Shown here piece after piece: positions 9,640 through 18,841 of a stretch of DNA of 64,000 nt. Within the stretch, counting starts at the first letter, position 1. Every line of letters starts with the position of its first letter. Source of the DNA: Symbiodinium natans (taxonomy: Eukaryota > Sar > Dinophyceae > Suessiales > Symbiodiniaceae); NCBI GenBank assembly GCA_905221605.1, contig CAJNDS010002379.1, positions 534,001-598,000 of the forward strand, in the 5' to 3' direction. A program made the translations under genes and the position numbers. A model generated the notes under the pieces. That model searched no databases, was not told where the DNA came from, and saw nothing but the letters and a program-made list of their open reading frames with translations.

Positions 9640-10812
9640 TGCAGGGTAGCAGATGTGTGCTTGTAGGGCGCAAGAATGGCCGCACGTGGATTCGGCGTTT
9701 GCTGATTCATGACTGCGTATGTTCTCGCGGTTTAGGAATTGCCCCGCTCGGGTTGGGCTTACAGGACCAGCTTTCTGGTCTTCATGAGTGCACCGCCCTT
9801 GTGTCAGAAGTGGCGCATAGGACTGAGGCCTGCCAATTGTGGCTTTGCAGGGATCTCAGATCGATTGGGAATCTGATAGGCCCGTCTGTGAAGAGGACGG
9901 GCAAGTAATCTGGAAAAAGCATCATCAATCTCCGAGGTTTGTGCAAAGGCAACGCCGAAAAGAAGAAGAAGAGGCTGAAGTGAGCGTGAGGAGAAAGCAG
10001 GCACAGTGGAGCAGGAGGGGAGCACTCGGTGTACACAGAGGGGAGTGAGGAAGAGTCTCAGGCCGCAGACGTTCAAGTTCAGGAGGCCACTCTTCCTGGG
10101 GAAACCCCAAAGGCCGCAGCAAAACGACCTCCGGTCCCGACCAACCCCGGGGAGGGGGCCTGAAACAAAAGCATGACGGGAGCAAGCAGAGAAGCTCAAG
10201 TCTCGAGGAACAGGGGTAGGACAGAAGAGAAGGATTGGCTGAGAGACAAAATAGACAGCCGCAAGGCTGAAAAGGAGACATATATTGCAGGATAACAAAA
10301 CCGAGCGCCGCCAAACGCGTGCTAAGGAACCGTCCGTTGCTCCAATTCGCAGAGGACAAGCTTTAAAGGGGGAGTACGAGGGCCATCCATCTGTTTTTGT
10401 GGGAGAGATAACCGCAAGGTGGAGAATTGCAGTGACAAGTGGTTGCAATGCGAGCCACGGGGACCTCCAAGCGCAAAACCCTAGCAGCGTGAGTGAGAAA
10501 AGAGAAAAAGAGAAATTTCCTGAAGCTTCGCCTTTGCGGACGGTCCTGTGTTCCGGAGGTCGGGGTTCAAGGGGTTTTACACTGAGAAAAAGAAAATTGC
10601 AGGAGGCACCGTCAGGTCAGTCCAGCACGCCTTCGTCAGGTCGAGGACACCTGTTAATTTTAATCGTTGGCCAAACATGTCTCATTCACTTGTACGAGCC
10701 TTCTGATTCGGCAACACCAAAACATGTGAAGCGGAGTGCCACAAGAAAGAAAGAAAATTTCTATTTATTCTCAGAGAGCCTCCCCAGCTTTCTGGGGTCT
10801 TCGCCGGCGTAA
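9640..10812 (+). pseudogene. Decayed plus-strand coding region
   Basis: Protein-like stretches occur in several plus frames: an acidic/basic block EEEEAEVSVRRKQ near 9970; VYTEGSEEESQAADVQVQ near 10030, after AAGCAG|GCAC; KDWLRDKIDSRKAEKE near 10240; then a 175-codon frame at 10285-10812. Frame changes between blocks suggest a broken gene or gag-like retroelement, or unrecognised introns. It ends beside a poly-C run at 10891. Confidence 0.4.
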
Positions 10813-10829
10813 TATTTATTTATTTTTCT

Positions 10830-11160
10830 TGGGGTGGGTGGGGGGCCGGGGTTTAAGAAAAGGCTTACCCTTAGCAGGCTATAACCTCACCCCCCCCCCC
10901 CCCCCCCCCGCCGCTTAGGGAGCATGACCGACAGCCTGGTAGGGTTTTGGTAGGGATGTTCCCCCTCATACTAACAGTCCTGAATCGGGACTATAGTACC
11001 TCCTATTCTAATCCCTTTTCATGACGGCTAGTACCCCTAAACCCTAAACCCTAAACCCTAAACCCTAAACCCGAAACCCTAAGCCCTAAACCCTAAACCC
11101 TAGACCCTAAACCCTAAACCCTAAACCCTAAACCCTAAGGGAACATCCCAAGGTTTAGGG
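10830..11160 (+). repeat. Poly-C run, family P repeat and CCCTAAA array
   Basis: Poly-C about 10891-10909; a GTTCCCCCT..TACTAACAGTCCT..ATTCT repeat near 10958 also seen near 11240, 11430 and 41650; CCCTAAA array 11033-11139. Confidence 0.7.
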
Positions 11161-11165
11161 TTTAC

Positions 11166-11215
11166 TCTTCAGGGCTTAGGCACCCCCCAGGGCCAAGCAC
11201 GGAATGTGTAGGGTG
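11166..11215 (-). CDS. Possible exon
   Basis: Acceptor CTGAG|CACCC, donor GTAAACC. Reads HPTHSVLGPGGCLSPE. Confidence 0.4.
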
Positions 11216-11273
11216 CTCAGGCTTCAATTGGATGTCCCCTTGTACTAACAGTCCTTAATAGGCATTCTCATAG

Positions 11274-11362
11274 GTTTAGGGTTTAGGGTTTAGGGTCTAG
11301 GGTCTAGGGTCTAGGGTCTAGGGTCTAGGGTCTAGGGTGTAGGGTGTAGGGTGTAGGGTTTA
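11274..11362 (+). repeat. TTTAGGG array with TCTAGGG and GTGTAGGG sub-blocks
   Basis: Three unit types occur as clean runs of 3-6, which suggests local expansion of single variants. Confidence 0.85.
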
Positions 11363-11474
11363 GAGGTTAAGGTTGGGGGGGGTGTACCATAAAACCCGCT
11401 TCTTTGTTTTTAGGGGATATAATAGGGGGATAATCCCTATTAAGGACTAGTAGTACAAGGGGGAACATCACCAC

Positions 11475-11548
11475 GCTTCAGTGCTTTCCGGGCCTGGGCA
11501 CCTGTAGCTACCGAGCCAAACCACCAGCATGCTCCCCCGAACGAATTG
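11475..11548 (-). CDS. Internal exon
   Basis: Acceptor CTACAG|CAATTC; reads QFVRGSMLVVWLGSYRCPG then PESTEA; donor GTGGTG at 11474. Confidence 0.6.
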
Positions 11549-11582
11549 CTGTAGAAACCCTAAACCCCAAACCCTAAACCCT

Positions 11583-11629
11583 AAGCACCAAAGCAACTGA
11601 AACCGACTCGGCCCCTGTGATGGGCATGC
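11583..11629 (-). CDS. Possible exon
   Basis: After GTAG|C it reads MPITGAESVSVALVL into a telomere-like donor. Confidence 0.35.
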
Positions 11630-11737
11630 TACTTTCTCCCAGAGAAAACTAGGACACTGAAATCAAACCCGAAACCCTTCTGAATACAAGGGGTTCATAA
11701 GGGAACGCAAGCCCCGGCAAGGAGGAAACCCGAAATC

Positions 11738-11810
11738 CTGAGCCCTCAGCCTTTGCGATGCTTATCGTACGCGTGGCGTTCTCGATCCATGTAGCAACAT
11801 GCATGTAGTA
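11738..11810 (-). CDS. Internal exon
   Basis: Acceptor TTTGAG|TACTAC; reads YYMHVATWIENATRTISIA then KAEG, ending at a GC or GA donor. Confidence 0.6.
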
Positions 11811-11959
11811 CTCAAACTTATGGTCACAAGATCACTTACATGAAGGCCTGCAAAACCCCCTGCACTGACGAACAAATATATAGATGCTTCAATCTCTCTC
11901 TCTCTCTCTCTGTCTCTTGAGGGTGACATTCGAGGTTTGAGTCTACCGATAAGGAACTA

Positions 11960-12100
11960 CTTAGAGGTTCATGGTACTTATTAACCAACTATAACTGCAC
12001 TTATGACTGTACTTATAACCATATTGGGGCACTTCAAGGGGCTTATGAGCGGGTCATAAGTAAAGTTATAATGGGTTAAGAAGTACCATGAACCGCCAAG
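11960..12100. mobile_element. Family B MITE, copy 2
   Basis: Ends CTTAGAGGTTCATGGTACTT and AAGTACCATGAACCGCCAAG. Left flank TA, right flank CA. Confidence 0.75.
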
Positions 12101-12272
12101 CAGGGCCTATTTGACACACGAGAAGGTACGTGTTCGCTGTGCTTCTTCCCACAATTTTTCAGACTGACCTCAGGAGGTCTCGGTTTAGGGTTTAGGTTTC
12201 GGGTTTGGGGTTTAGGGCTCAGGGCTCAGGAAGACGAGAGCAGGCCCCGGCACATGCACAACTGTGTTTCTG

Positions 12273-14314
12273 TCAAGGCAGCCGGCCAGTCATGAAGAAA
12301 GAAGTCATGACGTCCGCATCTCTCCGAGAGGCTTCCTCCTGTGCCGCATCGTCGCCCTTTGCTTCTCCTTGGGGACGAAATGAACCCTAAAAATGGGGCC
12401 ATATACCCTATGCTACTATAACTCCTAATAAGGTATATGAACCCTAAACCCTTTTAGGGCTCATTTCGTCCCCAAGGCTCGGATGGCCGAAAGTTCTTGG
12501 AGGTCGCGCTTCGCCAGGACCAGGCTCGCACGGAGAGGGCCCTGACAAAGAGAGCCATCCTTTAGCTGAAGCTGTGCACTCCTTGGATGCTGCGTCAGAT
12601 TGAGTCTAGGTAACCACGGGGGGGGGGGGCAGCTGAGCCAACATAGAACTCTGTGTTGCAGTTTACTAAATATGGCGAAGGCACGCGCACGCGTTGAGCC
12701 GTGGGACCCCCGGCAAGCTGGCGAGGACTATGCCCTGGGGCAGTGTCTTCACACCAAACGCTTGCTGCGTCTGCTTCTCGAGAAGGCGCTTTGCGCGCAT
12801 CTCAAGCTCAGTTTGCAGAGCCACATGCAGGGCCTGCACTTTGGCTGTGTGCTTTGACTCTCTTCGTTCCTGCTCCATTTCCTGCTTCCTTGCTGCCCTT
12901 TCTTGCGCGCGCTGGTGAAGGCGAAGCAGCTTCTCTTCACGTGCCATAGCAAGAGCCTCTTGGTAAGCTTGCCACACCAACTTCATCTCATCCAGACGTA
13001 TTGTTCTACCGCCTGTCACACGTGCGCACAGGAACGAGAGCCTCATCTTTGGTGCATTGGCTCCTTCCCTTTCCCGATGCAGCTGCTTAGTTGCAAGGTC
13101 TAGTGCTTGGTCGAAGGGTTTGCCAGCCTCACACTCCTTGAAAAAGTGATGACGCATCTCTACCAGACTCATGTGAAAGTCAATAATCGTGTCCAAATTT
13201 CTGCAGTACTGCGATTGTACAGAAATGCCCTTGAATCCCACGCTTGCTCGATAGCTCCCAGTAGCGCGATGTAAAGTTACACCCCTGACACCACTTCGGC
13301 CAGCAGCCCTGCAGTCGGGGTGAAGCTTAGTTTCGCTCTCAAGGTCATCTTCACAAAGAAGATCCGGGCACTCATCGTCACAAAGGGGGAGGACATCTTC
13401 CGGGTCGTCCTCGGAAGCTGATGAGTAGTTCTCCCTCTCGTCCTCACCGAACTCCGATGTAGCTCGGAGACCGGATGTCTCAAGAAACGTCAACAGTTCA
13501 CGAAGCACTTCCAGCCCCAACTTCTTCAAGCGGGAGCGCATGAATGTCAGAGAAAGGCTCAAGAGCTCCTTTGCCAGTTTGGGGATCTCCTCGGGCCGCG
13601 GTGAAGCAGCGCTCTGGTCGCCAGACGGAGCCTCGCATCTACGCTTGGGCTTGGCCTCCCCGGATTTTGTCTCCCTTGGCCCCTGTTGACCTGGTTCGTG
13701 GTTGGGATAGTAATTAACACGCAAATGTCTATTCCTTATTGGGCTTAGGTACCCCCAGACATGAAAAATGTTACCCAACTATGACAAAGTTGACGACATC
13801 TCTTCTTGGGCTGGGGCGCTCTCTCGGGCGCCTCCGTCTTGCTCTCCTATAGACACTGGAGCAACCTAGGAATAAATAGGGTGCCCTTCTTGGTTATTTA
13901 AGGGGGATACAAGTAAAAATAAGGTAGCCCCAACCCTCAAAAAAAGGAAAGAAGGGCCTACTCCGGGGCCCAGTCTCCGGCGCCGAGTTTGCGCGCTCGA
14001 GCTCGCGATCATGGGCCGCCCTCCGCCGGGGGTCCGCCAGGGTCTCGAAGGCCTTGACAACTAGCCTGAAAGCTTCTGCGCTGCCTCCTTTGTCCTAGGC
14101 TCCCCAATGACCAGGGAGTAAAAAGCCTAAATTTGCCTAAACGGGGCTTATATTAGGGAACCTAAACCCCCTCAAACAAGGGAATAAGGGTACTAGTGGG
14201 CATCCTCGTGTCTGGATGCGTTGCCAGCGCCCTCCGGCGATAGGCAGAACGGATGTCAGCTTCCTCTGCGGAGACTGAGACGCCCAACGCTGTGTACAGA
14301 TTCGCCAGCTCCAT
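12273..14314 (-). CDS. J-domain / AP2-like protein gene with introner-derived introns
   Basis: Six exons: 14314-14213, 14094-13978, 13846-13795, 13690-about 12740, 12541-12481, 12367-12273 (TGA). The start is ATG at 14314. Exons 1-2 encode a J domain: LYTALGVSVSAEEADIRSA, then H-P at the end of exon 1 and D-K-G-G at the start of exon 2 (the HPD motif split by an intron), then AFETLADPRRRAAHDREL. Exon 4 has an acidic region (ASEDDPEDVLPL), an AP2-like segment starting SGVRGVTLHRATGSYRASVG (about residues 223-276) and an RQ/E-rich coiled coil. J domains stimulate Hsp70; AP2 domains bind DNA in other families; that both act here is inference. Introns 1, 2 and 5 start GA, intron 3 starts GT; the donor of intron 4 is unresolved. 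Exon lengths 102, 117, 52, 61 and 95 are phase-consistent. Confidence 0.85.
12367..12477 (-). mobile_element. Family A introner, copy 1 (intron 5 of the J/AP2 gene)
   Basis: 111 bp with terminal inverted repeats CCTTGGGGACGAAATGA; CT duplicated at both sides. Intron 12480-12368 begins GAGCC and ends CCAAG|G; splicing joins ATC C to GA GAA in frame. Confidence 0.85.
13691..13788 (-). mobile_element. Family F introner, copy 2 (intron 3 of the J/AP2 gene)
   Basis: Inverted ends CTGGTTCGTGGTTGGG / CCCAACTATGACAAA; GTTGAC (plus strand) repeated at both sides. Intron 13794-13691 equals one target copy plus the element: GTCAAC donor, ACCAG acceptor. The join restores TGT CGT CAA CAG. Confidence 0.85.
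13847..13973 (-). mobile_element. Family C introner, copy 1 (intron 2 of the J/AP2 gene)
   Basis: Flanked by TCTC on both sides; contains the family words GCAACCTAGGAATAA and GGGCCTACTCCGG. Intron 13977-13847 has a GA donor (GAGACT) from the target copy and acceptor CTATAG|GAGAGC. Confidence 0.8.
14095..14208 (-). mobile_element. Introner in the HPD codons (intron 1 of the J/AP2 gene)
   Basis: Element CTAGGCTCCCC...GGCATCCTCG flanked by TGTC on both sides. Intron 14212-14095 starts GACA and ends CCTAG|GACA. Removal restores H-P-D-K. Contains AAGGGAATAAGGGTACTAG, resembling family C. Confidence 0.8.
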
Positions 14315-14347
14315 CGGGGCGAGGCCACACCCAGAGAGCCCGATACC

Positions 14348-14351
14348 CCTG
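14348..14351 (-). promoter_or_regulatory. Candidate spliced-leader acceptor for the J/AP2 gene
   Basis: CCTTAATTCAG|GGG lies 34 bp upstream of the ATG, after a pyrimidine-rich stretch. Dinoflagellate mRNAs receive a 22-nt spliced leader at such AG sites; use here is inference. Confidence 0.35.
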
Positions 14352-14726
14352 AATTAAGGAATATGCCTTAGATCATGGTATGAAGTCCCTTCTACTTTAA
14401 GCCGTATTCTCCAATGAAGGAGATTGGGTTCTCTCTGGGTCGGAGTGGAAATTCGACCAATGCCGCTCTGATGCAACTGCTACTGCTTGTTTGATTCTGC
14501 TCCTATAGTAAGGCACCTACTTAAGCCCTGAACCCTAAACCCTACTTCCGATCTGCAGTAATTTTTGGGACTTGGCTGCGATTTGGCCGTAGGTTTGCCG
14601 AACCCCATCACCTTAAACCCAATACATTTGGAAGCCTACAGCTTCTTAGGCCTAAAATCATGGGTGGTATGTGTCCAAATGCCATCGGCCCCCTCTCACG
14701 CCCCGCAAAGCTGAGGGTTTAGGGTT

Positions 14727-14801
14727 TTGAGCACAACTGGGTCAGCTGATGCTGAATTCAAACCCAAGCACGGCATGATGTTCGAAGCCATACATACCTT
14801 G
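14727..14801 (-). CDS. Possible exon
   Basis: After GCAAG|GTA it reads CMASNIMPCLGLNSASADPV then VLKTL. Confidence 0.4.
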
Positions 14802-14909
14802 CAACACCCTTCACCCCATTTGTTTCACGGGTTTAGGGATTTTAAGGGTTTAGGGGCTTGGGGCTTAAGGGATTCTAAGGGTTTAGGGCCTCTAGGGCGA
14901 AGACTTCAC

Positions 14910-15029
14910 GTTGAAGCGTGTTTCGTGCGCATGACGGGTTGGGTCATCGACATCGTCTTCCTACCAGTTCTCTCTCCCTCAACCCTAAGCCCTGAGCTCG
15001 ACACCAGCGTAGAGGACTGCTCGGAAGTG
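14910..15029 (-). CDS. Two candidate exons 30 bp apart
   Basis: 15029-14991 reads HFRAVLYAGVELR (13 codons), GC donor; 14960-14910 reads EDDVDDPTRHAHETRFN (17 codons), GTGAAG donor. The gap is only 30 bp and holds an in-frame stop, so it is an ultrashort intron or two unrelated pieces. Confidence 0.5.
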
Positions 15030-15177
15030 CTTAAGGAGCGGTTTAGGGTTTAGGGTTAGATGGGGGGAACCTCGGGAAAGGGTAGTATAGAGGGGGGTAG
15101 TAGACCCTAAACCCTAAATCCTAAACCCTAAACCCTAAAGCCTAAAGCCTAAAGCCTAAAGCCTAAACCGTAGTAGG

Positions 15178-15284
15178 GGAACCCATGAAGTGTGCTCTAG
15201 AACGGCCGAAGGCTCTTGAACTCATCGTCCTAACTAGCAGCACGAAGTTGGGGCTCGTAGGCCCAGACTTGACAGGCCGTCTGA
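15178..15284 (-). CDS. Internal exon
   Basis: Acceptor TTCAG|ACGG; reads RPVKSGPTSPNFVLLVRTM then SSRAFGRSRAHFMGSPT. Confidence 0.65.
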
Positions 15285-15354
15285 ATCCCCCAACTAAACC
15301 CGAAACCCGAAACCCGAAACCCTAAACCCTAAACCCTAACCCCAGCATCCTCTA

Positions 15355-15412
15355 TGACACACGAAGCACCTGATTCCCGGGGCTGAGGGAGTCCAGGTCC
15401 AGGTGAATGTGG
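15355..15412 (-). CDS. Exon, possibly C-terminal
   Basis: Reads HIHLDLDSLSPGNQVLRVS to a TAG; an alternative donor CAG|GTGCTT lies before the stop. Confidence 0.55.
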
Positions 15413-15473
15413 GTTTGGGTTTAGGGTTCAGGGTTCAGGGTTTAGGGTTTGGGGTTTAGGGTTTAGGGCTTAC

Positions 15474-15725
15474 TCCGTGGAGTCTCTAAGAACCGCGTTT
15501 TTTAGGCTCTCAGAGGGGTTTGCAAGGGGCCGAAACCCCAAAGTATCTTTGTGCGGCTCCAGAAGGGGCCTAAACCCTAAACCCTAAACCCTAAACCCTA
15601 AACCCTAAACCCTAAACCCTAAACCCCAAACCGCTTGGGGCTCTCATTGAGGGAGCGGCAGCTTCTTCTGCGGAGGGATGTCCCGATACCCGACGATCCG
15701 GTAGGACCTGGGGGAAGCGATAAGC
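15474..15725 (-). CDS. Two exons joined across a pure telomere intron
   Basis: Exon 15725-15632 (acceptor GAAG|GCTTA) reads LSLPPGPTGSSGIGTSLRR in the phase that fits. Exon 15569-15474 reads PLLEPHKDTLGFRPLANPS then ESLKNAVLRDSTE and ends at GTAAGCC. The intervening 62 bp are telomere-like. Confidence 0.7.
15570..15631 (-). repeat. Intron made of telomere repeats (62 bp)
   Basis: GTTTGGG then (TTTAGGG)n ending TTTAG|GCCCC: 7 x 8 + 6 bp again. Confidence 0.8.
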
Positions 15726-15757
15726 CTTCAGGGCTCGAGGTTTAGAATTACGTGCTT

Positions 15758-15945
15758 GGTTTAGGGTTTAGGGTTTAGGGTTTAGGGTTTAGGGTTTAGG
15801 GTTTAGGGTTTAGGGTTTAGGGTTTAGGGTTTAGGGTTTAGGGTTTAGGGTTTAGGGTTTAGGGTTTAGGGTGTAGGGTGTAGGGTGTAGGGTTTGGTGT
15901 TAAGGGGTTAGGGGTTAGGGTTTAGGGTTTAGGGCCCTAAACGAG
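15758..15945 (+). repeat. Long TTTAGGG array (about 180 bp)
   Basis: About 20 clean units, then three GTGTAGGG units. Confidence 0.9.
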
Positions 15946-16344
15946 GATGGCCCTTACAACCCTCCGACACGTTTTCCTAAATCCGATCATCTTAAACCCA
16001 AAAAGAGAACATGTGCAATCACCCTAAACCACAAACCCTACACCCTACACCCTAAACCCTAAACAGGGCCTACCCAGTAAACCCCAAGTTCTAAAAACTA
16101 AACCCTAAAACTTGAATTAAGTTTAGGTGCAGGGCTTTGATTTAGGGTTTAGGGCTCAGAATTTGAAACTTTAGATTTTGGATTTAGAGGCCTGGGAGGC
16201 CAACAATGACAGGATGTTGCCCGAAACCCTTCTCTAAACCCTAAACCCTAAACCCTCAACCCTAAACCCTAAACCCTAAACCCGAAACCCTAAACCCTAA
16301 ACCCTTAGCCCCAAAACCTAAACCCTAAACCCAAAACTCCAAAC

Positions 16345-16412
16345 CTGAACGCTGAAGTCGACATGCCAGGCCCGGAGTGGAAAAGTAGCACCTTCCCAGG
16401 CTCTTGCCGAAG
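16345..16412 (-). CDS. Internal exon
   Basis: Acceptor CTGAAG|CTTCGG, donor CAG|GTTTGG; reads LRQEPGKVLLFHSGPGMST then SAF. Confidence 0.7.
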
Positions 16413-16523
16413 CTTCAGGGTTTAGGGTTTAGGGATTAGGGTTTAGGGTTTAGGGTGTAGGGATTAGGGTTTAGGGTTTAGGGTGTAGGGATTAGGGCTC
16501 AGGGTACACGCTAAACCCTTAAC

Positions 16524-16586
16524 CCGATGGAGTAGCTGACGCAGGTGTCTACTCCGACCCCGTCGACGCGTGTCAGGGTTTCGGGC
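16524..16586 (-). CDS. Internal exon
   Basis: Acceptor CCTAG|GCCCG; reads PETLTRVDGVGVDTCVSYSI; donor GTTAAGGG, a telomere-like variant. Confidence 0.7.
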
Positions 16587-16699
16587 CTAGGCCCTTCGGG
16601 GAACATTGTAAGGTTTGGGGCTTCTTAAAGGTGAGGGGTTTAGGGTTTAGGGTTTAGGGTCTAGGGTCTAGGGTTTGGGTTCATGGGGGGTAGGTACCT

Positions 16700-16943
16700 A
16701 GAGAACCTTAGGGAAGCTTAGGGAGCGTTAGGGAGTTGGGTTACACACCCCCCTTGATCCCTAAACCCTAAACCCTAAACCCTAAACCCCCAACCCCCCG
16801 CCCTCAAGAACTCCTGAGAACCGTAGGGAAGCTTCGGGAGCCTTAAGGAGTAGTGGGGAGTATTGGGGAACCTTAGGTTACACACCCCCCTTGATCCCTA
16901 AACCCTAAACCCTAAACCCCAAACCCCCCGCCCTCAAGAACTC
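16700..16943 (+). repeat. Direct duplication of about 115-125 bp
   Basis: Both copies share GAACC.TAGGGAAGCTT, then GGTTACACACCCCCCTTGAT, a CCCTAAA run and CCGCCCTCAAGAACTC. They differ by point changes and repeat-unit number. Confidence 0.8.
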
Positions 16944-17001
16944 TATGTTTTTTTGTTTAAGGAGCTTAGGGGTTTAGGGTTTACAGGGTTTAGGGCTCAA
17001 C

Positions 17002-17045
17002 TTTAAGTCTCTGAGTCGTCCGCGGATGCGAAGTCTCTATATGTC
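17002..17045 (-). CDS. Possible exon
   Basis: TTTAG|GG acceptor; reads RHIETSHPRTTQRLKVEP. Confidence 0.5.
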
Positions 17046-17200
17046 GCCCTAAACCCTAAACCCTAAACCCTAAACCCTAAACCCTAAACCCTAAACCCTA
17101 AACCCTAAACCCTAAACCCTAGACCCTAAACCCTAAACCCTAAACCCTAAACCCTAAACCCTAAACCCTAAACCCTAAACCCTAAACCCTAAACCCTAAC
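17046..17200 (+). repeat. CCCTAAA array (about 22 units), intronic
   Basis: Nearly perfect, lying between the exon at 17216-17287 and that at 17002-17045, in the orientation that supplies a TTTAG acceptor. Confidence 0.85.
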
Positions 17201-17215
17201 AAACTTGGGATCCCC

Positions 17216-17287
17216 TCAATCTGGGTCCTCGAACTCTCGGAGGAATGGCAACCACCTTTCGTGTGCCGCAAGGGCCAGGATGGGGTA
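17216..17287 (-). CDS. Exon, possibly C-terminal
   Basis: Acceptor CTTCAAG|TACCC; reads YPILALAAHERWLPFLREF then EDPD and TGA, or a GA donor before the stop. Confidence 0.7.
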   Translation of the reverse strand, partial: YPILALAAHERWLPFLREFEDPD

Positions 17288-17297
17288 CTTGAAGGAT

Positions 17298-17660
17298 CGG
17301 GTTTAGGGTTTAGGGTTTAGGGTTTGGAGGTTAGGGTTTAGGGTTTAGGGTTTGGGGTTTAGGGTTTAGGGGTTGGGGTTTAGGGTTTGGGGCTTAGGGT
17401 TCAGGGGACTAAGTAGGTGGGGTTAGAAGTAAGGTAGCTATAGTTATAATTACTTATACCCGCAATTATGGTACGCCTATCCCTACTTTTGGTACAACGA
17501 TCTTCCAAGTAAGGCTCATGGGGATTTTTTGGGCGTATCCAGGTCTTATGGCTTAGGGTTTCAGGGCTCAGGGCTTTAGGGGTTAGAGCTCCGGGTTTGG
17601 GCTTTCAGGGCTTCGGGCTTACGGGTTATGGATGGAATTTGCAGATTTTTCTACCCTAAA
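17298..17660 (+). repeat. TTTAGGG variants and unassigned sequence
   Basis: Array with TTTGGGG variants to 17408, then about 250 bp with degenerate CAGGGCT words. No gene seen. Confidence 0.6.
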
Positions 17661-17674
17661 CCCCAAACCCTAAC

Positions 17675-17776
17675 CCCAAATTCTTCTGTACCCTGAGCCT
17701 CTTGGGCCCTCAAATTCAGACCCCGGAGGTCCATAAACCTTGGCCATGTTCTAGGGGCGCCTCCGAAGGGGCCGCC
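17675..17776 (-). CDS. Internal exon with telomeric splice sites
   Basis: TTTAG|GGC acceptor; reads GGPFGGAPRTWPRFMDLRG then LNLRAQEAQGTEEF; donor GTTAGGG. Confidence 0.7.
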
Positions 17777-17817
17777 CTAAACCCTAAACCCTAAGCCCTA
17801 AACCCTAAACCCTAAGC

Positions 17818-18015
17818 TCTGAGGGTGGAAGGTCGAGCCGCTTGAGCCACGTAGGGTTCTGTTGCGCTACTTCGTTTGAAGGTCCAAGGGGCAAAGGGCT
17901 TAGGGCTGAGGAATCGGAGTCCCTTGGCGGAGAGTTGAGGACACTTTGTTTGGGTGTGAGGGGAAGGGGTGTAGCCCTGCGTTCGTATGGGAGAATTCTC
18001 GAAAGAGACGTACAT
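17818..18015 (-). CDS. Possible exon
   Basis: Open for 66 codons, e.g. SFENSPIRTQGYTPSPHTQ and KPFAPWTFKRSSATEPYVA. Ends near a telomere-like block; boundaries unsure. Confidence 0.45.
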
Positions 18016-18034
18016 ATGGATATATGGATATATT

Positions 18035-18120
18035 GTGATATTCTATTATATTATATTTATATTTATATGTATATTTATATTTATATTTATATTTATATTT
18101 ATATATACATATATATATGT
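18035..18120 (+). repeat. (TTTATA)n microsatellite
   Basis: TATTTATATTTATATTTATA repeats. Confidence 0.9.
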
Positions 18121-18303
18121 GCAATGTGCATATCATACCCATAAGGCCCCTAGGAACCATAACTTAGACTAGAGAAGCACTCATATGAAAGGAGGGCCGC
18201 GGGGGTTCTGGCTGCTTTGGGCGTCGAAGGGGCCCCTCTCAATGAGTTATGTTTTCCGGTTAAATAAGACATATAGGTACCGTTTTCGGAACACATTGTT
18301 GGA

Positions 18304-18440
18304 AATCGAATCTAAGCCCTATACCCTTAATCCCTAAGCCCTTAAACCCTCAAACCCTCAAACCCTCAAACCCTTAAACCCTTAAACCCTTAAACCCTTA
18401 AACCCTTGAACCCTTGAACCCTGAAACGCTAAACCCTAAA
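18304..18440 (+). repeat. CCCTTAAA octamer array
   Basis: Units are CCCTTAAA and CCCTCAAA rather than CCCTAAA. Confidence 0.85.
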
Positions 18441-18455
18441 ACCGAAACCCACAAC

Positions 18456-18516
18456 CCTGCGACCCAATGAGGCCGCGGCATCTGCAGCGAGAGCGCGTCG
18501 CACACCTCCAAGTCGC
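18456..18516 (-). CDS. Internal exon
   Basis: Acceptor TGTGAG|GCGAC; reads DLEVCDALSLQMPRPHWVA; donor GTTGTGGG. Confidence 0.65.
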
Positions 18517-18653
18517 CTCACAGGGAAGTTTGCGGCTCGAGTTCAGAGGGCCTCCCCATGTAAACACCATAAACCTACTTAGGGTTTAGGGTTTAGGGTT
18601 TTAGGGTTTTAGGGTTTTAGGGTTTTAGGGTTTAGGGTTTAGGGTTCAACGAA

Positions 18654-18760
18654 AATATGGGGGGGTTTCCAAAGATAGGGGACCTTTTTGGGGGTCCCTT
18701 TAAGAGGATTCTATTCCTTTTGGGGTATAAAAGGGGGTATCCCTATTTCCACATAAACAC
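18654..18760. mobile_element. Family G inverted-repeat element, copy 1
   Basis: GGGTTTCCAAAGATAGGGG... and CCCTATTTCC ends; centre GAGGATTCTATTCC..TTTGGGGTATAAAAGGGG, shared with 61925-62020. Confidence 0.6.
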
Positions 18761-18841
18761 CATAAGCCATACACAGTCTATAAGACTTATGGCCTTCAGG
18801 GTCTAAACCCTGAACCTTAAACCCTAAACCCTAAACCCTAG

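Noticed and set aside
9299-9710. Pro/His/Thr-rich and Trp/Val/Gly-rich proteins
   Set aside because: Translation of a G/T minisatellite in several frames on both strands.
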